A stretch of 64,000 bases of DNA from Aliiroseovarius marinus (GTDB lineage Bacteria; Pseudomonadota; Alphaproteobacteria; Rhodobacterales; Rhodobacteraceae), in contig NZ_ML178717.1 in NCBI RefSeq assembly GCF_004360145.1, positions 96,384 to 160,383 on the forward strand, written 5' to 3'. A program made the position numbers and the translations under genes. Positions 54,526 to 64,000 of this stretch are shown piece by piece; position 1 is the first letter of the stretch, and each line of letters starts with the position of its first letter. The notes beneath the pieces are model-generated. The model did no database searches and was not told the origin of the DNA. It saw only the letters and a program-made list of their open reading frames with translations.

Positions 54526-56205
54526 TCACGCATAGTGTTTCTTCTTCGACATCTTTCCGATGCCGGGGTTGAAGGAATTGGTGGGGTCGCAGCAAGCATA
54601 ATGCGCGGCCAGATCAGGCTTGGCAGGATAGAGATGCCCGACATTGTGCTCGGCCGGATATTCCGCACCGCGCTGATCTAAAAGCTCCAACATCTGCGCC
54701 TTGATCTGCTTGGGATCGGCCCCTTTCTTGACCACGTAATCCTGATGCAGAACATGGCAGAAAAAATGGCCGTAATAGAGCTTGTGCACAAGCTGATCAT
54801 CGACCTCAGCTGGCAGAACTTCGTACCAGTCGCGATCATTGCGGCGCAGCGCGATGTCGAGCGCCAAGATGTCCTCGACGTCTTTGGAATGGATCGCCAT
54901 GTACCGAACCGCAGCGCCTGCGGCGGCGAACCGATGCAATCCAGCAACCTTGGCTTCGCGGTCGGTGCACTCAAAGAAGTCCCCCTCGCGCTCCGCAAAG
55001 AGCTTGGACAGATAGGCCGACGCCTCGGCGATCCCGTCGTCTCGCATCTTCAGGATCAGGTGGTGACGATAGCGATTGCGGAAGTCCTTCAACCGTTTCG
55101 GCAGAATGCTGGGGGTCAGGCGGGCAAACAGCTGCATGGCGCGGTCGGTGAAATTGGCCAGCCCGGGGACAGACCGCAGCCGCGCATCAATCGCACCTTT
55201 CAAGGCAAAGAAGGACGGCAGGCGATCCGTGCCCAACCAGTCGATCATCATGACGGTGTCCTTGCCATAGCGCTCGGTCAGATCGAACACCTCGCGCTCC
55301 ATATATTCGCCCGAGACCGGCAGTGTTTCGAACTCTGACAGAATATGACGGCGCAGCTCGGTCAGGTCCGCGGTGTCATTGGTGCCGATATAGAAGGTCT
55401 TTTGCGTGGCGGGCTTGGCATAGGTATCCAGCCGAACAGCAAACACGCCCAGCTTGCCCGCGCAGCCCGAGGCCTCGTGCAGACGCCGTTTGTCGGCATT
55501 GAAGCGCGCGGGCGTTTCCGCATCCACCTTGCGCACCTGACTGGCATAGTCGGTGGCCGACGCCTTGCGATTGGTGTCCGGGACGCTCGGCCCCAGATCG
55601 CCCGCTTCCAGCCGTGTCAGAATTTCCTCGGGCGTGTCGCCCAGATCAATCCCCAGATGATTGACCAAGGATAGCTGGCCATTCTCATCGACCTGTGCGT
55701 ACAGCGACAGCTCGGTATAAGACGGGCCACGTTCCACCAGCGAACCGCCCGAGTTGTTACAGACCCCGCCGATGATCGACGCCCCGATACAGGACGACCC
55801 GATCACGGAATGCGGTTCGCGCCCCAGCGGGTCGAGCAGTTTTTCCAAAGCAAACAATGTGGAGCCCGGAAAGCCAATGACCTGACGCCCCTCGTCCAGC
55901 GGCACGATCTTGTCCATGCGGCGGGTGTTGATCAGAACCACGTCACGGTCATAGGCGCCCGACGGGGTGGAGCCTTCGGTCAGCCCCGTATTGGCCGCCT
56001 GCATAATGACGATCTTGTCCGCCGAGACGCAGGCCTCAAGCACCTGCCATTGCTCAAGCAGCGTCCCCGGACGAATAACGCACAGCGCTTCCCCTTCCCC
56101 CGATCTGAACCCGCGCCGAAAGCGTTCGGTCGCCCGCTGTCCGGTTAGGACATGACGACGACCGACGATGTCGCGGAAACGAGAGAGAAGCGCGTCGTTG
56201 GTCAT
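54526..56205 (-). CDS. dld: Quinone-dependent D-lactate dehydrogenase
   Basis: 559 residues, close to E. coli Dld (571). This FAD enzyme oxidises D-lactate to pyruvate at the inner face of the membrane. The FAD domain shows VIMQAANTGLTEGSTPSGAY and SSCIGASIIGGVCNNSGGS; the later membrane-binding region is basic (KRLKDFRNRYRHHLILKM), and the C-terminus contains the catalytic-domain HFFCHVLHQDYVVKKG. It overlaps lldD by 4 bases, so both lactate isomers are handled by one operon. Confidence 0.95.
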   Translation of the reverse strand: MTNDALLSRFRDIVGRRHVLTGQRATERFRRGFRSGEGEALCVIRPGTLLEQWQVLEACVSADKIVIMQAANTGLTEGSTPSGAYDRDVVLINTRRMDKIVPLDEGRQVIGFPGSTLFALEKLLDPLGREPHSVIGSSCIGASIIGGVCNNSGGSLVERGPSYTELSLYAQVDENGQLSLVNHLGIDLGDTPEEILTRLEAGDLGPSVPDTNRKASATDYASQVRKVDAETPARFNADKRRLHEASGCAGKLGVFAVRLDTYAKPATQKTFYIGTNDTADLTELRRHILSEFETLPVSGEYMEREVFDLTERYGKDTVMMIDWLGTDRLPSFFALKGAIDARLRSVPGLANFTDRAMQLFARLTPSILPKRLKDFRNRYRHHLILKMRDDGIAEASAYLSKLFAEREGDFFECTDREAKVAGLHRFAAAGAAVRYMAIHSKDVEDILALDIALRRNDRDWYEVLPAEVDDQLVHKLYYGHFFCHVLHQDYVVKKGADPKQIKAQMLELLDQRGAEYPAEHNVGHLYPAKPDLAAHYACCDPTNSFNPGIGKMSKKKHYA

Positions 56206-57389
56206 GCAGCAGCTCCTGTGCTTATCTTCGCCGCCCCGCTTTCCCCAAGAAAACGCAGGTTGTCGTGGCTCAGTTGGTCGACGCGCGTGACGCCCATCAG
56301 TTTCATGTCGCGCTCGATCTCGGCCTGCATCAGGCCCAGCGCGCGCTCGACAGCCGGTTGACCGCCTGCTGCCAGAGCATAAAGGTATCCGCGACCGATG
56401 CCCACCGCCTTGGCGCCCAATGACAGCGCCTTCAGCACATGGGTTCCGCGTTGAATTCCGCTGTCCATCATGACGTCCAGCTTGTCGCCAACCGCCTGAA
56501 CGATCTCGTCCAGCTGGTCGAACGGCGTGCGCGACCCATCCAGCTGCCGGCCACCGTGGTTCGACAGAATGATACCGGTGCAGCCGATCTCAGCCGCGCG
56601 TTTGGCGTCTTCGACGGTCATGATGCCCTTCAGGCAGAATTGGCCATCCCAATCGCGCACCATCTGCGCCACGTCATCCCATGTCATCGACGGGTCGAGC
56701 ATGTCGGTGAAATAGCCACCGATCGAGCTGGCCCCGCCACCCATGTCGACATGTTCATCCAGTTGCGGCAGGCGGAACTTCTCGTGCGTGACATAGTTGA
56801 TGCCCCACATCGGCTTGATCGCAAACTGGATCATGCCGCCCAAGGTCAGCCGGAACGGGATCGAAAATCCGGTGCGCAGATCGCGTTCGCGATTGCCGCC
56901 GGTGATGCTGTCCACGGTCAGCATCATCACTTCGACCCCAGCCTCTTTCGCGCGCTCCATCATGGCCGCGTTCAGCCCGCGATCCTTGTGGAAGTAGAAC
57001 TGATAGACCTGCGGGTTCTTGTGCTTCTGCCGCAGTTCCTCCAGCGACACGGTGCCTAAGGACGAGACCCCAAACATGGTGCCGTATTTCTCGGCCGCGG
57101 CGGCCACGGCGCGCTCGCCTTGGTGATGGAACAACCGTTGCAGCGCGGTGGGCGAGCAATAGACCGGCATGTCCAGCTTCTGCCCCATCACGGTGACGGA
57201 CATGTCCACGTCCTTCACCCCACGCAGGACTGACGGAAGCAGATCGCACGTGTCGAATGCGCTAGAGTTCTTGCGCAGCGTCACCTCGTCATCAGCACCG
57301 CCGTCGATGTAGTTGAAGATCGGCCCCGGCAGACGGCGCTGCGCCAGTTTGCGGAAGTCGTGGAAGTTGTGACAATCTTTAAGACGCAT
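56202..57389 (-). CDS. lldD: FMN-dependent L-lactate dehydrogenase (alpha-hydroxy-acid oxidase family)
   Basis: 395 residues from ATG at 57389; the frame is open to 57458 but that part overlaps the upstream gene and is not conserved. It oxidises L-lactate to pyruvate with FMN. Family features: FNYIDGGADDEVTLRKN, the substrate/FMN-site SSLGTVSLEEL, LKGIMTVEDAKRA, and the catalytic His/Arg segment LSNHGGRQLDGSRTPFDQL. It follows the TRAP permease by 10 bases. Confidence 0.93.
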   Translation of the reverse strand: MRLKDCHNFHDFRKLAQRRLPGPIFNYIDGGADDEVTLRKNSSAFDTCDLLPSVLRGVKDVDMSVTVMGQKLDMPVYCSPTALQRLFHHQGERAVAAAAEKYGTMFGVSSLGTVSLEELRQKHKNPQVYQFYFHKDRGLNAAMMERAKEAGVEVMMLTVDSITGGNRERDLRTGFSIPFRLTLGGMIQFAIKPMWGINYVTHEKFRLPQLDEHVDMGGGASSIGGYFTDMLDPSMTWDDVAQMVRDWDGQFCLKGIMTVEDAKRAAEIGCTGIILSNHGGRQLDGSRTPFDQLDEIVQAVGDKLDVMMDSGIQRGTHVLKALSLGAKAVGIGRGYLYALAAGGQPAVERALGLMQAEIERDMKLMGVTRVDQLSHDNLRFLGESGAAKISTGAAA

Positions 57390-57399
57390 GGTCAATCTC

Positions 57400-59478
57400 C
57401 TAGTACGCGACCGAGGGCAGCCAAGTGGCAAGTGCGGGCCAGTAGAAGACAAGGGCAAGACCGATCAGCTGCAAGATCACGAAGGGAATGATGCCCTTGT
57501 AGATATCCGTCAGTTTGATCTCGGGCGGGCAAACCCCCTTCAGATAGAAGAGCGCAAATCCAACCGGTGGCGTTAAGAAACTGGTCTGCAACGTCACCGC
57601 CACAAGGATCACGAACCACACCAGCGCCGGTTCATCGATGGCGCCAAAGCCGGGAATATCCAGACCCAGCGCATTCACAATCGGGCGCATCAGAGGCAGC
57701 ACGATCAGCGTGATTTCGATCCAGTCCAGCACGAAGCCCAGCAGGAACACGATGAACAGGATGAAAATCACAGTTCCCGTGGCGCCAAGGCCAGCGCTGT
57801 GGATCATGTCCTCGATCAACGCGTCGCCGCCCAGTTCCCGCAGCACATAGCTGAACACCGTCGCGCCCAGAAAGATCGCGAAGATATAGGCGGTGGTGTT
57901 GAAGGTGGCTTTCAGCACGTTGACCAGCTTGCGGAAGGTCAGCTTGCGATAGCCCAGCGCCAGCAGGGTCGCGCCAAGGGCACCCACGCCTGACGCCTCG
58001 GTCGGCGTGGTGAGGCCCGCGAAGATCGAGCCCAGCACCGCCAGGATCAGACCCAACGTCGGCAGGATGGCAATCAGCACATCCTTGACGGCAGCCCAGT
58101 CAGGGCGGGTTGCGCCTTCGGGCACAGGGGCCACGTTGCGTTTGATCAGTGCAATGACGAAGATATAGGTCAGGTAGAGACACCCGATGATCACGCCCGG
58201 GAACACTGCGGCCATGAACAGGTCGCCCACCGACAGGGCCATCTGGTCGGCCATGATCACCAGCATGATCGAGGGCGGGATCAGGATGCCAAGCGTACCG
58301 GATGCAGACACCACACCAGCCGCCAGCGAGGGATTGTATTTTTGCTCCATCATCGAGGGCAGCGACAGCACGCCCAGCAGCACCACCGAGGCACCGATGA
58401 TGCCGGTCGACGCCGCAAGGATGATGCCGATCATGGTCACCGTGATAGCCAGCCCGCCGCGCACCGTCCCAAACAGGCGCTGCATCGAGGTCATCAGGCG
58501 TTCTGCCACGCCACTTTCATCCAGCATCAGCCCCATGAAGATGAACATGGGCAGTGCCACCAGAACCGCGTTGGACATGGTCGCATAGACCCGGTTCACC
58601 ACGGCCCCAAGGGTTAGATAGTCCAGCCCGGTGAAGGTGCTTTCCAGCCCAGTCCACAACATCAGGTCATTGTCGAACAGGTAAGCCAGCCCGCAATAGG
58701 CGACGCCGACCCCTGCGAGGGTCCACGCCACGGGGAAGCCCGTGAACAGAAGCGCGATGAAGGTCAGGAACATCGCGATGACAAGCTTTTCTTCGGTGGT
58801 TTCGACCACGAAGGTCAGCGCGGTTGCGACAACGGCGAAGGCCACCAGCGCCCACAGGATCAGGCGCAGGTCCTTGCCCTTTCGCTCATCTTCGTAATTC
58901 ACCACAATCGCATGCGCGTCATGGATCAACCGGGCCACCGCTGCCAGCGCCAGCAGCACGAAGCTGGCCGGGATCACAGCTTTGAACGCCCAGCGCGCAG
59001 GCAGACCTGTCGGGCTGTCCGAGCGTTCGTTCACCCGCCAGCTTTCATAGAAATAATCCCAGCCCTGATCGATCATAAGATAGATGAAAGGCACCAGCAG
59101 GGCGAGGATCCCGATCACCTCGATCACCCGCTGCGCACGGCGGCTCAGCTGCATGTGCAGAATATCGACACGTACGTGGCTGTCGGTCACCAAGGCATAC
59201 GAGATGCCAACCATCGTCACCAAACCATAGAAATGCCACTGAACCTCATCGAGCTTCGGGAAGTTCACGTTGAACAGATAGCGCAGGCTGACCTGTGTCA
59301 CGATAGCGGCCACCAAAAGCAGGTTGGCCCACATGACGATGTTGCCAACGCCTTTGACGGTCTTGTCGATCGCAACGGCAGCGACCTGCGTGTCGCGGTC
59401 CTCGTGTTCGAGAATGTGTTCATACACGTCAACGGGATCGGTATTGTCCACGTCATTTTGATGCGGGGTCTGGGCCAT
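57400..59478 (-). CDS. Fused TRAP transporter small and large permease subunits (DctQM)
   Basis: About 692 residues from MAQTPHQNDV at 59478; ATG 59490 is an alternative. Residues about 40-200 are a DctQ-type four-helix small subunit (NLLLVAAIVTQVSLRYLF), joined to a DctM large subunit (about 215-690) with FTGFPVAWTLAGVGVAY, ALPMFIFMGLMLDESG and ASGTLGILIPPSIMLVI. It works with the DctP protein upstream; operon context points to lactate or a related 2-hydroxy acid as the substrate. Confidence 0.94.
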   Translation of the reverse strand: MAQTPHQNDVDNTDPVDVYEHILEHEDRDTQVAAVAIDKTVKGVGNIVMWANLLLVAAIVTQVSLRYLFNVNFPKLDEVQWHFYGLVTMVGISYALVTDSHVRVDILHMQLSRRAQRVIEVIGILALLVPFIYLMIDQGWDYFYESWRVNERSDSPTGLPARWAFKAVIPASFVLLALAAVARLIHDAHAIVVNYEDERKGKDLRLILWALVAFAVVATALTFVVETTEEKLVIAMFLTFIALLFTGFPVAWTLAGVGVAYCGLAYLFDNDLMLWTGLESTFTGLDYLTLGAVVNRVYATMSNAVLVALPMFIFMGLMLDESGVAERLMTSMQRLFGTVRGGLAITVTMIGIILAASTGIIGASVVLLGVLSLPSMMEQKYNPSLAAGVVSASGTLGILIPPSIMLVIMADQMALSVGDLFMAAVFPGVIIGCLYLTYIFVIALIKRNVAPVPEGATRPDWAAVKDVLIAILPTLGLILAVLGSIFAGLTTPTEASGVGALGATLLALGYRKLTFRKLVNVLKATFNTTAYIFAIFLGATVFSYVLRELGGDALIEDMIHSAGLGATGTVIFILFIVFLLGFVLDWIEITLIVLPLMRPIVNALGLDIPGFGAIDEPALVWFVILVAVTLQTSFLTPPVGFALFYLKGVCPPEIKLTDIYKGIIPFVILQLIGLALVFYWPALATWLPSVAY

Positions 59479-59548
59479 GTTCTCCTCCACAGGCGATGGC
59501 GGCGAAATTGCGCGAGGTCAGGGAATAAAGGGAAAAACAAATAAGTGC

Positions 59549-59571
59549 GGGGCGGCGGATCACGCCGCCCC
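59549..59571 (-). terminator. Intra-operon hairpin after dctP
   Basis: Perfect arms GGGGCGGCG (59549-59557) and CGCCGCCCC (59563-59571), 16 bases after the dctP stop; on the minus strand a T-rich tract (TTATTTGTTTTT) follows. Likely partial terminator giving more binding protein than permease. Confidence 0.65.
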
Positions 59572-59586
59572 ACGTTCTTTGGAAAG

Positions 59587-60639
<1,053 letters not shown>

Positions 60640-60968
60640 GGGTTTCCTCCGAGGTTGGACCGTAGTGACCGGTGCCGCCTCCACGGCAAATCCGGTGTCG
60701 ATGTAAATTGGTAAATATAATCACTGCGACCGGTCAACAACTTTATTTACCACTGGTAAATCTAACCGCCGAGTTTTCACTGGCGAAACAGCGCGGATTC
60801 CGGGCCATCGCTTACGAAGGAAGTTCGAAGATCTTGGGCATTCCTGTTATTTTTCAAAACCTAACAAGGAGCGCCGCGTGGATTTGATCCGGGTTGATTT
60901 TTGACGAGCATTGGTTACTTTGATTTACCACCACTCCGAGAACGACGCGGAACTGAGGGACGTTCAAA
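60640..60968. promoter_or_regulatory. Divergent regulatory region of the lactate operon
   Basis: 329 bases without a gene. The half-site TGGTAAAT (or its complement ATTTACCA) occurs four times: 60709-60716, both arms of a perfect 17-base palindrome at 60745-60761, and 60923-60930. A possible minus-strand -10, TATATT, lies at 60719-60714 next to the first half-site. These are the expected positions for LldR/FadR-type control. Confidence 0.6.
60745..60761. promoter_or_regulatory. Palindromic operator candidate for the lactate regulator
   Basis: ATTTACCA-C-TGGTAAAT, perfect 8-base arms around a single base. It lies about 30 bases upstream of the minus-strand -10 candidate, so it overlaps the likely -35 region of the dctP promoter. 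Confidence 0.7.
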
Positions 60969-61742
60969 ATGACGAAGAAAGCTCTTTTTGATCCGGTTGG
61001 ACACGAATCACTGGCCGATGCTGTCGTCGCACAGATCGAGGATTTGATTGCTTCGGGGGTTCTCAAACAGGGTCGCCAACTGCCATCCGAACGCGAACTG
61101 GCCGAGACACTTCGCGTCTCGCGCCCAAAGCTGCGTGAAGCGCTTCATATTCTGGAAGAGCGCGGCTTGGTCATGATCAAGCACGGCGAGGGCAGCTTTG
61201 TTGCGCCATTGACGGGCCAAGCGATGCTGCCCGCCCTGCTAGACCTTTACGGTCGCCACGAACCAGCGTTTTTTGACTACCTCGAATACCGGCGCGAACA
61301 AGAAGGCTTTGCCGCCCGCCTTGCGGCACGCCGCGCCACGCGTGCCGATAAAGAGCGGATCTCTGAAATCTTGACCGAGATCGAGCAGGCGTGGAAAGCA
61401 AACGACCCCAAGGCATCGCGCGAAGCAGACTTCGCCCTGCATTCGGCCATTGTGGATGCCAGCCAGAACGCAACGCTGATCCACATGATGGCGTCGATCT
61501 TCGACCTGACCCAGCAAAGCGTGTTCTACAACCGCGACTTCCTGAAAACACTTGATGGCACGGGTAAGAAGCTGCTCGAACAACACCTCGAGCTGGGACA
61601 AGCCGTGATTGATGGAGACGAGACCCGTGCTGAGAAGGCGGCGCTGGATCACATAGACTTTGTGGAGCAATCCTTCCGGCAAGGTCTGGAACAACAACGG
61701 CGCGAGGCGATGGCCGAAAAGCGTCGGCTGATGGCCAGATAG
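60969..61742 (+). CDS. FadR/GntR-family transcriptional regulator (LldR/PdhR-like)
   Basis: 257 residues. The N-terminal winged helix (about 10-75) has IASGVLKQGRQLPSERELAE and LRVSRPKLREALHILEERG; the C-terminal all-helical FCD domain (about 95-240) carries metal/ligand-site residues such as ADFALHSAIVDAS and H-rich helix ends. Such regulators respond to lactate, pyruvate or related acids. Divergent from the lactate transporter operon, and the likely binder of the TGGTAAAT sites. Confidence 0.92.
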   Translation: MTKKALFDPVGHESLADAVVAQIEDLIASGVLKQGRQLPSERELAETLRVSRPKLREALHILEERGLVMIKHGEGSFVAPLTGQAMLPALLDLYGRHEPAFFDYLEYRREQEGFAARLAARRATRADKERISEILTEIEQAWKANDPKASREADFALHSAIVDASQNATLIHMMASIFDLTQQSVFYNRDFLKTLDGTGKKLLEQHLELGQAVIDGDETRAEKAALDHIDFVEQSFRQGLEQQRREAMAEKRRLMAR

Positions 61743-61767
61743 AGCACACCGGACGAACCACCGTGCT

Positions 61768-62274
61768 TTACGCGTTCTCTTGGCTTTGTTTGCAGCTTCC
61801 GACGAAAACCGGTTCCCGCGCGTCGATACTGTCCAAGACGGCACGCTCCCAGATCGCCCCACATGCGCCGCCGCAGACAGAACAGGGACGAAACAGCGCG
61901 TAGCCACCGCAGGTTTCACAATCTGTCCCGGCTTCATTGGCAGACCAATTACTGCCGCATTCAGGGCAATAGTGGGTCACGGGATCTGCCTCGGCCTCGT
62001 CGCCTATGGCCATCACAAAGTCAGATAAAGACGGGTAAAGTGCCGTGGACGGCCACGCTGCAGAGGTTTCCTTGGTCCACGTCAGGTGGACAACAGCGGC
62101 TTGCCCGTCGTCCAAAATGTAAAGCACGTCGTCCGAAGATGCATCCTTCGCGACAGCCCGAAAGCGCCGCCCCTGCAAAACATGCCCGGGGGCCATCTGA
62201 CGCTTCAACGCCCGTTGGAAATACAGTTTCTGAAAGACCCCCAGCGGCATCCAGTTTTGCGGAAGCGTGTTCAT
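61768..62274 (-). CDS. Hypothetical zinc-ribbon protein
   Basis: 168 residues, no family recognised. Residues about 1-95 form a beta-rich domain with no Cys (VLQGRRFRAVAKDASSDDVL). Three Cys pairs follow at about 105-140: YCPECGSNW, DCETCGGYA, and RPCSVCGGACG, a pattern suited to one or two zinc sites of the DnaJ/zinc-ribbon kind. The C-terminus (SIDAREPVFVGSCKQS) is short. The gene is alone between the lactate regulator and the 545-residue protein and converges on the regulator. Confidence 0.7.
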   Translation of the reverse strand: MNTLPQNWMPLGVFQKLYFQRALKRQMAPGHVLQGRRFRAVAKDASSDDVLYILDDGQAAVVHLTWTKETSAAWPSTALYPSLSDFVMAIGDEAEADPVTHYCPECGSNWSANEAGTDCETCGGYALFRPCSVCGGACGAIWERAVLDSIDAREPVFVGSCKQSQENA

Positions 62275-62298
62275 ATCGACATCACCAAGACTGCCCCC

Positions 62299-63936
62299 TT
62301 ATTCTGCTCGGATAAACTCATGACCACAGATTTTGAAACTGTCGTTCTTTACGAACAGGATCAATCCGGACACATAGCTGTTTGCAGGGTCATCTGGATT
62401 GCCCACCCTGCACTGAATATTCGTCGTTGTTTGCCCTTTGAACGTAATGGCCCCCGCCGGGACACAGGCATCGCCTGTCACTTTGACCCCAACGATGTCA
62501 TCCCCGAAATGCTGAATCCGCACAGTTTCGGTCCAATACTTACCTTCGCACTGATAGTCTTTCGACACCCACAGGCCTGAGAGATCAATCTTTCCCGGTT
62601 TTGTGCTGTCCTGCGCAACACGAAAAGGGACTGAAACGACCTCTTGCCCCGCATCGTCATCATCAAACATGCGCAGGGTATAAAGCCCAGACTCAAGCGT
62701 CACGGATAGCGAAAAGGGGCGCGGCCCCTCGGCATTGCCGACTGTAAGTCGCTTTAGGTCGTGCTGGTCTGCTTGCTCTTCCGACCCGTGCGGGACTGTG
62801 GCGGGTATCACCCCGAACCACGCGTCGCGATCAAGTTTCTTGGACGAGGTGTACGATCCCGTAATTGCTTCTCCGGGTTTGAAGCTGGATTTTGAAAGCC
62901 GTATGACCGCTGGGGGCATTGGTTGTGTGAAACGGTTCAACAACGTGAATTGCTCGCCAGATCTCATGCCCTCTTCCACGCAACTACGAAGGCACAGTTC
63001 AAGTTCAGCCCGCGCCGTAAAAGCCGCAGTACGCGCTTCATCCAGACGCTTTCCAACCGACTTCAAGCCCTCCTTCAACTGCCCCACAGATTTGTCGGCC
63101 TTCGTTTGATCTGCCGCGTAGGAAACCGATCTGGACGCCAACGCATCGCGAATACCCGCAAGGCGCCCAATCTTTTCGGCAATGGCAGACCGTTCAGAAG
63201 CGGTAGATGCTTTGGACAACTCTGTCGTATGCTGTGCGATCACGGCCTTGATCTGGGTCGCTTCGGTTTTAGACTCGGAGAGCAGCATTGCGAACACGCG
63301 GGCCAGTTCTTCTTTGTCCTGAATTTCTATCTGCGTGTCCTCGAAATACTGCGCCTGTCTGGTAACAAGCTGTTCAAGCTCCGCCAGTTTTTCAGCAGTC
63401 TTTTCGCACCGCATTCGACAGATCGCGTCACCAACACTTTCGCCCGGCTTAAGGCAACTCGGGGTATCGACTGGGTCAACATCTGCAGGGAGCTCTACGC
63501 ATTCCTCGTCTTCGGCCACGTCTTCTTGCTTTTGCGCTGCAATGTCCGATTTGGCGTAGTGGGCAACTTCAGACAGTGTCGAAATGAGTTCGTCCAATGC
63601 CTGAATCCGTTCAGATGCCAGCGCCGCATCCTCATCCGAAATCCCAACCCGGCTAATTTTCAGATACTCTTTCCGGCGCTGTTCATTAATCCGTACGATA
63701 AGCGTGCTGAGGGAAATCTCAGGAGAGTTCACCATCGTTGACACAACGGGTGCCATTGGATTGGGAGAGGCTTTCGCACCGGCCGAGGCGGTCTCGTAAA
63801 GCTGCATCGCGGTTTCAGACAAATGCGCAGCAAGGGCAGCGTCTTCTGGATCTGCGCCTCTTTTCAGAACCAGCTGGCGTTCAATGAGCTGCGGATCAAA
63901 CTCGTCTGCCGTGGCAGCTACGGCGGTCAGGATCAT
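62299..63936 (-). CDS. Hypothetical envelope protein with coiled coil and C-terminal beta domains
   Basis: 545 residues from ATG at 63936. Residues about 1-320 are mostly helical with long coiled-coil stretches and scattered Cys (CVELPADVDPVDTPSCLK, CRMRCEKTAEKLAELEQL). About 340-440 is an Ig-like domain of a type seen in several bacterial secreted proteins (SKSSFKPGEAITGSYTSSKK, then GVIPATVPHGSEEQADQHDL). The last about 105 residues form a lipocalin-like beta domain with four Cys. The preceding in-frame codons would encode RTFFLTIF, completing a signal peptide, but no ATG, GTG or TTG precedes them before a TAA at 63963-63961, so the start is unresolved. Confidence 0.7.
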   Translation of the reverse strand: MILTAVAATADEFDPQLIERQLVLKRGADPEDAALAAHLSETAMQLYETASAGAKASPNPMAPVVSTMVNSPEISLSTLIVRINEQRRKEYLKISRVGISDEDAALASERIQALDELISTLSEVAHYAKSDIAAQKQEDVAEDEECVELPADVDPVDTPSCLKPGESVGDAICRMRCEKTAEKLAELEQLVTRQAQYFEDTQIEIQDKEELARVFAMLLSESKTEATQIKAVIAQHTTELSKASTASERSAIAEKIGRLAGIRDALASRSVSYAADQTKADKSVGQLKEGLKSVGKRLDEARTAAFTARAELELCLRSCVEEGMRSGEQFTLLNRFTQPMPPAVIRLSKSSFKPGEAITGSYTSSKKLDRDAWFGVIPATVPHGSEEQADQHDLKRLTVGNAEGPRPFSLSVTLESGLYTLRMFDDDDAGQEVVSVPFRVAQDSTKPGKIDLSGLWVSKDYQCEGKYWTETVRIQHFGDDIVGVKVTGDACVPAGAITFKGQTTTNIQCRVGNPDDPANSYVSGLILFVKNDSFKICGHEFIRAE

Positions 63937-64000
63937 AAATATTGTAAGGAAAAAAGTCCGTTATAAAGGGCGGCGCAATATTGGACCACGGTAGCGCCGC

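Overview
The window looks like a chromosomal segment of a marine-type alphaproteobacterium, most likely Rhodobacteraceae (Roseobacter group). This is inferred from high G+C coding DNA, two TRAP transporters (one TAXI type, one DctP type), an acs/DUF4212/sodium-symporter acetate module, an IalB-like protein, a Hint-domain protein and an XRE-cupin regulator. No rRNA, tRNA, CRISPR array, transposase or phage gene was seen.

Layout. 1-418: end of an amino-acid ABC permease. 428-9139 (minus): acetate module with acs, a Zn-type adenylate kinase, DUF4212 small subunit and sodium:solute symporter, followed by a cNMP/CBS/DUF294 signalling protein, a small membrane protein and a membrane-anchored PAS/DnaQ-like exonuclease. 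9520-12544: nitroreductase converging on a two-gene unit of short AMP-ligase and atypical thiolase. 12648-16791: TAXI-TRAP transporter with a UspA protein. 16820-20861: RpiR regulator divergent from a class III aminotransferase/BKACE pair, then a GlxA-type regulator. 20935-29135: complete glycine cleavage set (lpd, lipA, AGCS symporter, gcvT, gcvH, gcvP), divergent from an XRE-cupin regulator. 30154-40812: a 3552-residue autotransporter with about 40 Gly-rich repeats and a collagen-like Pro-rich segment, then ialB. 41764-45176: Hint protein, a YjhX/GNAT pair resembling the TopAI-YjhQ toxin-antitoxin, then an RND efflux pair reaching 48383. 48582-49385: glutathione S-transferase. 49802-54407: a four-gene unit of outer-membrane protein, ECF sigma factor, anti-sigma factor and subtilisin-like protease. 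54526-61742: lactate uptake and oxidation operon (dctP, fused dctQM, lldD, dld) with a divergent FadR/LldR-type regulator. 61768-63936: two uncharacterised proteins.

Most of the window is uptake and first-step catabolism of small carbon and nitrogen sources (acetate, lactate, glycine and an unknown amino or keto acid), each with its own transporter and, in several cases, a divergently encoded regulator and palindromic operator candidates.

The strongest candidate for an undescribed system is 49802-54407. The anti-sigma factor there has a cytoplasmic anti-sigma region, one membrane helix and a C-terminal domain resembling a subtilisin propeptide/I9 inhibitor, and it overlaps by four bases the gene of a secreted subtilase. 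This suggests sigma-factor control through a protease-prodomain interaction, with an outer-membrane beta-barrel protein in the same operon. The giant autotransporter, the thiolase lacking two usual catalytic residues, and the palindrome-dense region upstream of the RND pump are the next most interesting. All function calls come from reading motifs by eye; no database search was run.
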